This document shows, in pieces, positions 40,942-49,076 of a DNA stretch of 64,000 nt. Made by a program: the position numbers and the translations under genes. Every line of letters begins with the position of its first letter. The stretch's first letter is position 1. The notes below the pieces were generated by a model, which was not told the origin of the DNA, made no database searches, and was given only the letters and a program-made list of their open reading frames with translations. The stretch spans positions 1 to 64,000 of the forward strand of contig JADGAT010000015.1 of the NCBI GenBank assembly GCA_015231885.1, in the 5' to 3' direction. Source of the DNA: SAR324 cluster bacterium. GTDB taxonomy: Bacteria > SAR324 > NAC60-12.

Positions 40942-42038
40942 GTTCTTTACAGAAATTAGGGTGGAGTACAGCATTTGAACGAAACTGGAAAATTATTGAT
41001 AGAGGCACATTGGCACCAGCCAGAGTGGTTGTTGTAGACCGGGGAATCTGTTGGATCCGTCTGGATGATGGATCAGAGCATCTATCACAAATGACTGGGA
41101 GACTGAAGCATCAATTAGGGGAATCAGACCAATGGCCAGTGACGGGCGACTGGGTAGCAGTTCAATTGCAACAGGATGGCCCCGTAATGATCCATGAACT
41201 GCTTTCCAGGCAAACCGAACTCGTTCGACGTACCGGGCATGCCCGCAAGGATCGAGATCGGCATGCCGAACGCCAAGTGTTGGCGGCAAATGTGGATATT
41301 GCGTTTCTGACAATGTCTCTCAATCAAGATTTCAACCTAAGGCGATTGGAACGATATTTGATCCTAGTAGCAGAATCGGGGGTTCGTCCGATCGTTGTGT
41401 TGACAAAAACAGATCTGGTAACGGCGGTAGACAACTGGATGAATGAAGTGAAACAGATCAATCCATCAGTACCGGTATTACCCATCAGTGTGTACCAGCA
41501 ACAGGGATTGGATCTCATTTGTGAGTTTTTGCTGCCTGGAGTAACCGCTGTGATCTTGGGATCTTCCGGGGTGGGTAAATCGACACTGATAAATTGGCTG
41601 ATGGGAAATACTGTTATGGAGGTAAAGGCCATTCGGCAGGATGATGATCACGGACGGCACACCACAACCCGTAGGCAATTATTTCTGTTACCACAGGGAG
41701 GGATGCTGATTGATACTCCCGGTTTGAGAGACGTACAGCTGGAGGAGTCTAGTTCGGGGCTGGAAATGTCATTTGAGGAGATTCTAGAACTAGAGAAAAA
41801 ATGCCGGTTTACCAACTGTCAGCATCATGATGAGCCAGGTTGTGCAGTGGTGGAGGCAATGGAATCCCACCTGCTGGAACCAGAGCGGTATCACAGTTAC
41901 CTCAAGCTATCCAGGGAAGTCGCACATCAACACAGTAAAAAGGATAAAGCCGCTTCTGCAGAAGCTCGGAAAAATGAAAAGAAACTGCATCAGGGGTATC
42001 GAAAGATTCTCAGAGAGAAGCAGCGAAATCGCTTATAA
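40938..42038 (+). CDS. rsgA: Ribosome small-subunit maturation GTPase RsgA
   Basis: A 366-residue circularly permuted GTPase. An OB-fold (about 30-100) comes first, and the G motifs are in permuted order: Leu-Thr-Lys-Thr-Asp-Leu (G4) near 154, Gly-Ser-Ser-Gly-Val-Gly-Lys-Ser-Thr-Leu-Ile-Asn (G1) near 205, and Asp-Thr-Pro-Gly-Leu-Arg-Asp (G3) near 258. A zinc site, Cys-Arg-Phe-Thr-Asn-Cys-Gln-His-x5-Cys, follows near 290. It tests and releases late 30S subunits. Coupling to the oxidoreductase by ATGA overlap is probably incidental. Confidence 0.95.
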   Translation: MSSLQKLGWSTAFERNWKIIDRGTLAPARVVVVDRGICWIRLDDGSEHLSQMTGRLKHQLGESDQWPVTGDWVAVQLQQDGPVMIHELLSRQTELVRRTGHARKDRDRHAERQVLAANVDIAFLTMSLNQDFNLRRLERYLILVAESGVRPIVVLTKTDLVTAVDNWMNEVKQINPSVPVLPISVYQQQGLDLICEFLLPGVTAVILGSSGVGKSTLINWLMGNTVMEVKAIRQDDDHGRHTTTRRQLFLLPQGGMLIDTPGLRDVQLEESSSGLEMSFEEILELEKKCRFTNCQHHDEPGCAVVEAMESHLLEPERYHSYLKLSREVAHQHSKKDKAASAEARKNEKKLHQGYRKILREKQRNRL

Positions 42039-42767
42039 TGGACTTGCGGAAACATTTGAACGAGATGTTACGGTTTCAGTTTTCAATGGATTGACATTGG
42101 TTATAGGTGCCGACATATCACTTGATATTTCTCGAAAAATAGTATGTTACAATGCTCCCTAAAACCTAAATTTAAGGGAGCAAGTAACTATGGCACAAGG
42201 AAGTCCTCCAGGAAAGCGAAATAATAACATGCTAAAGTGACGCAGGATTCTCATCTAGATTCAAGACATTTTATCGGTTACATAGCTTGTGCTATGTAAC
42301 CGGTAAAGCAACGCAAAAGATCGTTGAAAAGAAAGTAGATTTGCTAAGTGATTGTTTGAGCATTCCCTATCAACTGAGTATAAAAAACGATTGTATCGGT
42401 AAAAAAATATTTTGATCGTACAAGGAACGATTTAGAAGATCAGAATTGTATCAGCGCAGAAATGAAAGCAAATGCGTTTGGAGTGGAAGAAGCGGCCGTC
42501 CGAGAGGACATCCATCTCTACTCCTGATATATTGAGGTTTCCAGAGGTTTTCTCAGAAATAAGTTAATCATTCATAAGATAAAAATTACATATTTTGTAG
42601 TTGAATAGAAGGCACAATTTATGAATTACTGTACATTTGAAGTCAGTTGTGATTAGGATAGTCCAGAGCGTTACACAGTTTTTTTTATTATCACAATTTT
42701 CATTATTCAGAGTGCATGTCAAAGGTACATCATCTCTATGCTATTCTAAATTCAGAAAGGGTATTTT
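42039..42767. other. 729-bp intergenic region with a hairpin and a dispersed repeat
   Basis: No intact gene is seen. A strong hairpin (TTAC..TGCTCCCT / AGGGAGCA..GTAA) lies at 42147-42186. A possible start ATG at 42190, with GGGAG upstream, opens a 16-codon frame that runs into the dispersed repeat (42223-42367), as if a gene had been cut there. The rest up to fliL is AT-rich, contains short broken frames (for example one ending at 42528), and shows no recognisable flagellar promoter. Confidence 0.5.
42223..42367 (+). repeat. Dispersed 145-bp repeat, copy A
   Basis: One of three related copies in this window (others at 50362-50505 and, inverted, 53779-53922). It begins AATAACATG, contains a central hairpin GGTTACATAGC...GCTATGTAACC, and ends GTTTGAGCATTCC. 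Left and right ends share an inverted AATAAC. It codes for nothing, so it is probably a non-autonomous mobile or REP-like element. Confidence 0.85.
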
Positions 42768-43283
42768 ATGGCTGAAGAAGAAGGCGGCGGCGGCGGTGAA
42801 GGCGGCGGCGGCGGTAAAGGCAAGCTGATCATCATTATTGTTGCTGTTGTTGTGCTGATTGCAGTGGGCGCGGCAGTATTTTTTCTCTTCTTTATGGGAG
42901 ATGACGAAGAAGAGGAAGAACCCGAAGAAACAGCACAAGTTAGTGGTGCTGCGGAACCGTTAGCGGAACCACAGTTCTTACCGTTAGGGACTTATATCGC
43001 AAACCTCAAAGATGGGCGGCGCTATTTAAAAACAAGCATCACGCTCATGTTGAGTGAACCTCCTGCTAAGGATTATTTAACACTCCGTATTGTGCAGGTA
43101 AAAGATATTGTCCTCACCGAATTACAAAATTTGGCGGTGGAAGATACCAAGGATACCTCAAAAAAAGAGGCATTAAAGCAAAAGCTAATTAGTGAGATTA
43201 AAAAGCTTTTTCCTAGAAAACCAGAATGGGAAGATCCTGAACCCATTAAACAAGTGCTATTTGAAGAATTTTACGTGCAATGA
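42768..43283 (+). CDS. fliL: Flagellar basal-body protein FliL (first paralogue)
   Basis: A 171-residue protein. A Gly/Glu-rich cytoplasmic N-terminus of about 17 residues precedes one membrane helix (about 19-44), an acidic spacer (45-56) and the FliL periplasmic domain (about 60-171), with Leu-Gly-Thr-Tyr-Ile-Ala-Asn-Leu and Tyr-Leu-Lys-Thr-Ser-Ile-Thr-Leu. FliL encircles the stator units and supports motor torque. The gene heads the flagellar block and overlaps the second FliL-like gene by four bases. Confidence 0.9.
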   Translation: MAEEEGGGGGEGGGGGKGKLIIIIVAVVVLIAVGAAVFFLFFMGDDEEEEEPEETAQVSGAAEPLAEPQFLPLGTYIANLKDGRRYLKTSITLMLSEPPAKDYLTLRIVQVKDIVLTELQNLAVEDTKDTSKKEALKQKLISEIKKLFPRKPEWEDPEPIKQVLFEEFYVQ

Positions 43284-43888
43284 CACTAAGAGCCTTGATT
43301 CTTCTGTTGGCCATTGTGCTTTTCATGAGTATCTCTGCCTGTGGTTTTTTCCAGGATGAAGAAACTCCTGAAGGTGCAGATGCCAGTACTGCCGAATCAG
43401 CGGCACCCGAAGAAGAAAAAGACTTTATTCAAAAGGTGCGGGATTTTGTCGAAACGGCTAAAGAAACTGCAGATAGTCTGATGGCAGAGAAGGAAAAAGA
43501 ATCAGAAGAGACGACCATTGTCCAGGAAGGACCTCCTCCATTGGCCGCTCCACAATACGTAGAACTGGGCGCATTTGTGGTTAATTTAAATGATAGTAAA
43601 TACTTTTTAAAAACGACTATCACGGTCTTACTTGCGGATCAGATGGCCAAAGGATGGTTGGAAAAGCGTATGCCGATTGTGAAAGATTTGATTATTGCTA
43701 AACTGGCCAGGTTGTCCTCTAAAGACTTAAAAAATACCAGAGCACGCCAGTTGCTGAAAAATGATCTGAAAATTCAATTGAATTCACTTTTTCCTAATAA
43801 TGCTGGCTGGATGGATCCTAATAACCCGGGTAAAAAGGATCGTCGGCCTATCAAGAAAATTTTATTTCAGGAATTCTACACCCAATAA
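43280..43888 (+). CDS. FliL-like protein with lipoprotein signal (second paralogue)
   Basis: A 202-residue FliL-family protein. Its C-terminal domain (about 90-202) repeats the motifs of the first paralogue: Leu-Gly-Ala-Phe-Val-Val-Asn-Leu, Tyr-Phe-Leu-Lys-Thr-Thr-Ile-Thr-Val and the final Ile-Leu-Phe-Gln-Glu-Phe-Tyr. The N-terminus is unusual. A short hydrophobic stretch ends in Ile-Ser-Ala-Cys-Gly-Phe-Phe, a lipobox, so the protein may be lipid-anchored, perhaps in the outer membrane as residue +2 is Gly. It occupies the position where fliM is usually found. A specialised role near the outer rings is inference. Confidence 0.82.
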   Translation: MTLRALILLLAIVLFMSISACGFFQDEETPEGADASTAESAAPEEEKDFIQKVRDFVETAKETADSLMAEKEKESEETTIVQEGPPPLAAPQYVELGAFVVNLNDSKYFLKTTITVLLADQMAKGWLEKRMPIVKDLIIAKLARLSSKDLKNTRARQLLKNDLKIQLNSLFPNNAGWMDPNNPGKKDRRPIKKILFQEFYTQ

Positions 43889-43931
43889 TATCAAAATTAA
43901 AAATATTTCATTCCTCTAGCAGAGTATAAAA

Positions 43932-44375
43932 ATGGGAGAAGACTTTGAATCATTTGATAATCTGGATGATTTAGATTGGTCCGATGTCGAAGAAGAATTG
44001 AAGCAAAATAAGCAGCAAATCCTTGATGCAGCCGGTGGCGATGAGCCCCAGGAAGTTGACTTGTCAGCATTGGCTTCTACTGCGGACATCAGTGAAAGCC
44101 CTGAAACCGACGGCGCCATGGACATCAATTTTTTACTGGATGTTCAGTTGCAAATTTCTGTGGAGGTTGGGCGTTGTAAAATGTTGATCATGGATCTATT
44201 GAAACTGGATGCTGGCCATGTGGTTGAATTACAAAGTCTGCTGGGACAACCTTTGGATATCCGAGTCAATGAAAAACTTGTGGCACGTGGTGAAATTGTT
44301 GTAATCAATGATAAATTTGGAGTACGCATTACGGAAATCATCAGTCCTGATGATCGTTTTGCCGCTTTGCAATAA
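43932..44375 (+). CDS. fliN: Flagellar motor switch protein FliN
   Basis: A 147-residue protein. The acidic N-terminal 60 residues are followed by the SpoA domain (about 65-145), with Phe-Leu-Leu-Asp-Val-Gln-Leu-Gln-Ile-Ser-Val-Glu, Gly-His-Val-Val-Glu-Leu and Leu-Val-Ala-Arg-Gly-Glu-Ile-Val-Val-Ile-Asn-Asp-Lys-Phe-Gly-Val-Arg-Ile. FliN forms the C-ring with FliM and FliG. fliM, normally adjacent, is 7 kb to the right here. Followed at 12 bases by the FliO-type gene. Confidence 0.93.
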   Translation: MGEDFESFDNLDDLDWSDVEEELKQNKQQILDAAGGDEPQEVDLSALASTADISESPETDGAMDINFLLDVQLQISVEVGRCKMLIMDLLKLDAGHVVELQSLLGQPLDIRVNEKLVARGEIVVINDKFGVRITEIISPDDRFAALQ

Positions 44376-44387
44376 CATAAGGCCCTC

Positions 44388-45656
44388 ATGACAGCCTTCC
44401 GGCAACAATTCTATTTTCTGGTCATCTCTGTTTTTTTGTGTGGAGGCCTCTTTTCCAGCACTCTGGCCGCTCCCAATGTACTGCAGGACGTTAAGGTCGT
44501 TTCTATGGATCCACACGAAAGCATCAAACTCCTTTTTAAAAATAATTTTGAAGGATCGCCAATCATTGATTTTGACCCGGGACTGATCTATGTCCGTTTG
44601 ACATCAACGACGATGGACACCACCGCACGTCAGTTTGTTTTTCCAAAATCGAATCCAATCATTAAAACTATTCGCGCTACGCAAAATCAGACATCAACCC
44701 TGTTGGAAATTATTCTTCATTCACGCAATTTCTCATTAAAAAATAAAATCAAAGTGGTGACTGATGGACAATACCTTTTGCTCAACCTGGATCGTCAAGG
44801 TTTGAATGTACCTTCTGAGCAATCGGTTGCAAAAACCGAAATCGCGGCTGAACTGGAAAATCGATTACGTGAGGGAGAACAGATGTCTGCTGCTCAAGAA
44901 GAACCCGAAGGCCCCGTCGATTTGGCAGATGAAGATCCGCCGCTGGTGGTACAGCCTGCTGATAGTTGGACAATGACGTTGATCACATTGATTCTTTCTT
45001 TGCTTTTTCTGCTGTTACTTTTGATGGGAATGCTTTATGTCTACAATAAATTTGTATCAGGACGTTTCCCAGCACTGCAAGGCAAGTTCAAAATCCGTAT
45101 TGTGTCGACCTTTCATATCAGTCCGAAACAAAAAATTATTGTGCTGGAAGTCAATGAACAACACTTTGCGTGCGGTGTGACTTCTAATAATATTAGTTTT
45201 TTAACAGAAGTGAAGGGTGAGCGTGATCAATCTTTCTTAAAAAATATCTCTTTTGCTAAAGAAAACATGGACTTGAATACCAACCAATCGCGGGCAGAAT
45301 TTCTCAGTGCATTGGAAACTGCACGAAAACAAGCCCAGCAGGTAGAAAAAGTTCAAAAAATGCAGGCTGCACAGAAAACCGGTAAAACCGTTGCCAGGGC
45401 TTCCGACAACCAATCAAAAACACAGGCTTCGGAAAATCATACATCTGCTTCTAAAAACCAATCTGAGAAAACTGTCGCAAGTTCTCAAAAAATGGCAAAA
45501 AGAGAAGGCACTGCTCCAGGTAAAAAATTTAAAACCCCTGTGCCTCCAGAACCTGAGGCCGCTGTATTAGAAGCCGAATTTACGGAAGACCCTTCTTTGC
45601 AAAAATTTGCCAAGCAGTTAAATCAAAAATTGAAATCACTCAAACCGATTTCTTAA
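44388..45656 (+). CDS. fliO: FliO-type export protein with an N-terminal AMIN-like domain
   Basis: A 422-residue protein, much larger than ordinary FliO (about 100-150). It has a signal peptide (1-27), then a periplasmic domain (about 30-145) with beta strands like AMIN domains, an acidic linker, one membrane helix (about 196-220), and the FliO domain (about 225-290) with Phe-Lys-Ile-Arg-Ile-Val-Ser-Thr-Phe-His-Ile-Ser-Pro-Lys-Gln-Lys. A long Gln/Lys/Ser-rich cytoplasmic tail follows. FliO assists assembly of the FliP/FliR export gate. Location between fliN and fliP confirms the assignment. AMIN domains bind peptidoglycan in other proteins. Confidence 0.82.
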   Translation: MTAFRQQFYFLVISVFLCGGLFSSTLAAPNVLQDVKVVSMDPHESIKLLFKNNFEGSPIIDFDPGLIYVRLTSTTMDTTARQFVFPKSNPIIKTIRATQNQTSTLLEIILHSRNFSLKNKIKVVTDGQYLLLNLDRQGLNVPSEQSVAKTEIAAELENRLREGEQMSAAQEEPEGPVDLADEDPPLVVQPADSWTMTLITLILSLLFLLLLLMGMLYVYNKFVSGRFPALQGKFKIRIVSTFHISPKQKIIVLEVNEQHFACGVTSNNISFLTEVKGERDQSFLKNISFAKENMDLNTNQSRAEFLSALETARKQAQQVEKVQKMQAAQKTGKTVARASDNQSKTQASENHTSASKNQSEKTVASSQKMAKREGTAPGKKFKTPVPPEPEAAVLEAEFTEDPSLQKFAKQLNQKLKSLKPIS

Positions 45657-45692
45657 AATTTTGTGATTTCTTATCAGAATATGGATAGATAA

Positions 45693-46460
45693 GTGGGAAA
45701 CGTATTGAAGGATGTGGCTAAAAAAATAAGCTTATTTTTTGTCTTGACCGGACTGGCTTCCACTGTGTTTGCCCAGTCTCCTATCCCTGGCATTCAAATC
45801 TCGGTTGATCCGGCCTCCAGTCCAAATCAGGTTGCAACTACCCTGCAAGTCGTATTTCTGCTGACAGTCCTTACGTTAGCTCCGGCTATTTTGATCATGA
45901 CGACGTCGTTTACCCGTTTTGTGATTGTACTCTCTTTTTTAAGGCAGGCAATTGGAACTCAGGCTATTCCTTCCAACCAAATCATTGTTGGATTGTCCAT
46001 GTTCCTTACCTTGTTTGTGATGATGCCAATTTGGAAAGAAGTCAATCAGGTTGCACTGGAGCCGTATTTGGATAATCGTCTGTCACAACAGGCTTTTTTG
46101 GACCAGGCCTCGGTCCCAGTAAAAAGATTCATGCAGCGTTACACCAGGGAAAAAGATCTAGCTCTTTTTGTCAGAATTTCTAAGATTCCCAGCCCCAAAA
46201 ATATAAGTGATGTGCCGATTTGGGTCGTTATCCCGGCATTCATCATTAGCGAGCTGAAAACGGCTTTCCAGATTGGGTTTATGCTTTATGTGCCTTTCTT
46301 GGTCATTGATATGGTGGTGTCTGCTATCCTGATGGCAATGGGTATGATGATGCTTCCGCCTATTATGATTTCTTTGCCATTCAAGCTCATGCTTTTTGTT
46401 TTGGTCGATGGCTGGCATTTGATTATTGGTTCGTTGGTAAAAACTTTTGTTGATTTCTAG
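45693..46460 (+). CDS. fliP: Flagellar export gate protein FliP
   Basis: A 255-residue membrane protein of normal length. It has a cleavable signal peptide (about 1-27) and four helices. Conserved stretches include Phe-Thr-Arg-Phe-Val-Ile-Val-Leu-Ser-Phe-Leu-Arg-Gln-Ala-Ile-Gly near residue 70 and Met-Gly-Met-Met-Met-Leu-Pro-Pro near 216. With FliQ and FliR it forms the export gate core. Translation starts at GTG (45693). It is followed by fliQ after 19 bases. Confidence 0.95.
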   Translation: MGNVLKDVAKKISLFFVLTGLASTVFAQSPIPGIQISVDPASSPNQVATTLQVVFLLTVLTLAPAILIMTTSFTRFVIVLSFLRQAIGTQAIPSNQIIVGLSMFLTLFVMMPIWKEVNQVALEPYLDNRLSQQAFLDQASVPVKRFMQRYTREKDLALFVRISKIPSPKNISDVPIWVVIPAFIISELKTAFQIGFMLYVPFLVIDMVVSAILMAMGMMMLPPIMISLPFKLMLFVLVDGWHLIIGSLVKTFVDF

Positions 46461-46479
46461 ATAACTAAAAAGAGGAAAA

Positions 46480-46752
46480 ATGAGTCAATCTTTTGTAGTG
46501 TCTTTTGGTATAGAAGCTTTGCGTATGGCAGTTCTGTTATCGTCTCCCATGCTGGTGGGAGCATTGGTGATTGGACTGGCAATTTCTATTTTTCAGGCGG
46601 TTACTCAAATTCAGGAGCAAACCCTGGCAATTATCCCAAAAATGGCTGTGATTGTGGCCATTATTGCATTTTTATCCTCCTGGTTGCTCACACAAGCCAG
46701 TACCTACATGTCATCCATCTTTGTCAATTTCCCACGCTATATTGGGGTTTGA
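46480..46752 (+). CDS. fliQ: Flagellar export gate protein FliQ
   Basis: A 90-residue protein with two membrane helices. It has the conserved core Ser-Pro-Met-Leu-Val-Gly-Ala-Leu-Val-Ile-Gly-Leu-Ala-Ile-Ser-Ile-Phe-Gln-Ala near residue 22 and Thr-Gln-Ile-Gln-Glu-Gln-Thr-Leu near 45. AGAGGA lies before ATG. fliR, flhB and flhA, which usually follow, are absent; the operon ends here and tRNA genes come next. Confidence 0.95.
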   Translation: MSQSFVVSFGIEALRMAVLLSSPMLVGALVIGLAISIFQAVTQIQEQTLAIIPKMAVIVAIIAFLSSWLLTQASTYMSSIFVNFPRYIGV

Positions 46753-46831
46753 CGATTTGAAAAAACTTGCAATAATGTATCACCTCATGTAGTTAAAAAG
46801 ATTACTCTTTTTATGAATAGCCCTTGTATGG

Positions 46832-46917
46832 GGAGGGGTGGGTGAGTGGTTGAAACCGGCGGTCTTGAAAACCGTTGAACGCGAGTTCCGGGGGTTCGAA
46901 TCCCTCCCCCTCCGCCA
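46832..46917 (+). tRNA. tRNA-Ser (anticodon TGA)
   Basis: GGAGGGG pairs with CCCCTCC, and the long variable arm is that of a serine tRNA. The anticodon loop reads CTTGAAA, giving TGA for UCN codons. The T-loop TTCGAAT and an encoded 3' CCA are present. Confidence 0.95.
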
Positions 46918-46950
46918 CAATAGGGACCATCCTGTAGAATTATTGATTTC

Positions 46951-47041
<91 letters not shown>

Positions 47042-47047
47042 ATTAAT

Positions 47048-47124
47048 GCACCCGTAGCTCAGCTGGATAGAGCGTCTGATTGCGGTTCAGAAGGCCGGGA
47101 GTTCGAACCTCTCCGGGTGTACCA
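47048..47124 (+). tRNA. tRNA-Arg (anticodon GCG)
   Basis: GCACCCG pairs with CGGGTGT (G-U at the outermost pair). The anticodon stem TCTGA/TCAGA encloses TTGCGGT, giving GCG, which reads CGC and CGU. Most bacteria use an ACG anticodon modified to inosine for these codons. A20 in the D-loop, an arginine identity base, is kept. CCA is encoded. Confidence 0.92.
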
Positions 47125-47233
47125 TATTTTATCAAGGATTGCTGGGATTCATCAACCATTCAGAACCCATGCGTCAGCCCTCCCAACATTCTTAAACTAA
47201 CAGAACCAGTACCAGAACTTACCGCTATTGAGT

Positions 47234-48973
47234 TTATAAGAATCTGTGAGGAGAGGGCAGCAGTTCTCCAAATGAAATGGTAAGAGGTTGAAATAAGGAG
47301 ACGGGATGGCTATCGTGAGGCATCCCATGTAAGTGAACTGGGATGGTGGGGTATGAAATATTTTTTAGAATATTCTGATGTGCTTGGGCAATACAAACCA
47401 CATCACCTTGTTTGAGAGCATCAATGATTTGTACTGAAAGAAGTTCTGCATTATTTGTATTTTCTGATTCTGCCACAAAAATAGCTCCCATCTGTTGCAG
47501 GGTCCATTTTGTGACAGAATTTTGGCAATTTTCAAAATTCACTACAAAACGAATATGACGATGGGTTGTCATTTGAATTAAACAGGCATGTATAAAATCC
47601 AAATGGCCGGTTACAAAAAGAATGGAATGGTGCAGAGGAATGTGCTGTCGATTCGTTATAGTGACTCTATAAAAAAGTCTGGTGAATCCCCATAAAATAA
47701 AACGTATGAAGAATTCTGGCTGCTGCAGGCAAAGATAGATCATACCAAAAATAATGGTTCCTCCCAAAAGCTGGATAACTTGGGGTTGGCTCAAGCCTGC
47801 TGACATGCATCCCATGATAAATCCACTGGAAATTACCATGAATAGAGCATTGATGATATTGTTCAAAGCAATCATTGAGGCTCGTTCTTGATCGGATGTT
47901 CTTTGCTGAAGCAATGAATTCAGTGGAACAATGAAGAACCCTCCAAACATGCCAAGTCCAAATAGCTGGAAATAGGACCACAGCATATCTGACCAACTGT
48001 TGACAGATTCTGGATACAAGAAGCCAAAGGCAAAAGAGAAGCCGATCATGCCAAAGGCGCCAAGAGGCACTAAGCCCATTTCTATTTTTCCATCAGACAG
48101 AATCGCACAGAGTAGAGAGCCAAGACCAATTCCTAAAGAAAATGCAATCATCAAGAAATTAGTTTGGGTTAACGAGGCTCCAAGGAATACTCCATACCCT
48201 GGTACAATGGTAAGGAGTGCCGCCCCCAAAAACCAGAAAAAAGAAATGCCCATTACCACGATGAAAACGAGGCGATTTTTGCGTAATTTAAAAAAATCCT
48301 GCTTAATTTTCCTTGGAAAAAACAGAGCATACTTTTGGTGAGGTTCAACAGGCTTTGTTCTAGGCACACGTAAGCTGGTCAGCCAACCGCAAATGGAAAT
48401 AGCAATAAAAAAGAAGGACATGAAATAAGGAGAATGCCCAAATAGTTCCACCAGCCACCCTCCTGCAAATTGTCCGAGCAGGATGGAAACAAAGGTCCCC
48501 ATTTCCAAAAAACCATTGCCTTCCGTCAATTCCTCATCTTTTAAAATTTCGGGCATGATTCCGTATTTTGCTGGGCTGAATAATGTTGATTGTGTTCCCA
48601 TCAAGAAGATGACGACCATTAAAAAATAAATTCCTGTGGAGGGGTTTTGTGGGTTCAGCAGATAAAATCCAAGCAAACCGCAAATCATGATCCCGATTTC
48701 CAGAATTTTGGTAGCGACAATCACTTTGGTTTTTCCTGCACGATCGGACCAGGTCGCTGCCCATGGAGAAAAGAGTACAAATGGCAAAATAAAGATTCCG
48801 GCACCTAAAGGCACCAGCTGATCGGCAGTTCCCTCGGGCAGTTGAGAAGCCAATTTGAAAGTAATCATAAAGATGACACTTTGCTTGAATGCATTGTCAT
48901 TGAATGCACCTAAAAATTGGGTCCAAAAGAAGCCAGAAAATTTTTTTTGCAGGATTAATGGTTTTTGTTTCAT
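47234..48973 (-). CDS. LplT-like MFS carrier fused to a degenerate acyltransferase domain
   Basis: A 579-residue protein. Residues 1-400 form a 12-helix MFS domain of the lysophospholipid transporter (LplT) type, starting Phe-Trp-Thr-Gln-Phe-Leu-Gly-Ala-Phe-Asn-Asp-Asn. Residues 405-579 align in layout with PlsC acyltransferases, but the catalytic His-x4-Asp is replaced (Gly-His-Leu-Asp-Phe-Ile-His) and the Pro-Glu-Gly motif reads Ala-Gln-Ala-His. Full-length relatives carry LplT, PlsC and acyl-ACP synthetase parts in one chain; the last part is absent here. Lysolipid flipping may remain, while acylation probably does not. Confidence 0.75.
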   Translation of the reverse strand: MKQKPLILQKKFSGFFWTQFLGAFNDNAFKQSVIFMITFKLASQLPEGTADQLVPLGAGIFILPFVLFSPWAATWSDRAGKTKVIVATKILEIGIMICGLLGFYLLNPQNPSTGIYFLMVVIFLMGTQSTLFSPAKYGIMPEILKDEELTEGNGFLEMGTFVSILLGQFAGGWLVELFGHSPYFMSFFFIAISICGWLTSLRVPRTKPVEPHQKYALFFPRKIKQDFFKLRKNRLVFIVVMGISFFWFLGAALLTIVPGYGVFLGASLTQTNFLMIAFSLGIGLGSLLCAILSDGKIEMGLVPLGAFGMIGFSFAFGFLYPESVNSWSDMLWSYFQLFGLGMFGGFFIVPLNSLLQQRTSDQERASMIALNNIINALFMVISSGFIMGCMSAGLSQPQVIQLLGGTIIFGMIYLCLQQPEFFIRFILWGFTRLFYRVTITNRQHIPLHHSILFVTGHLDFIHACLIQMTTHRHIRFVVNFENCQNSVTKWTLQQMGAIFVAESENTNNAELLSVQIIDALKQGDVVCIAQAHQNILKNISYPTIPVHLHGMPHDSHPVSLFQPLTISFGELLPSPHRFL

Positions 48974-49076
48974 TGATTATTGGCCTGACTTTGATTTGAT
49001 GTTCGTTTACTATTTTTCTTTGAATTGCGCAGATATTTTTTCTTGGTGCGAACAAACATGTTTATAACACAATTCC

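Noticed and set aside
42741..42938. Ala-rich minus-strand frame over the Gly-rich start of fliL
   Set aside because: GGC repeats read as Ala in another frame; no independent support.
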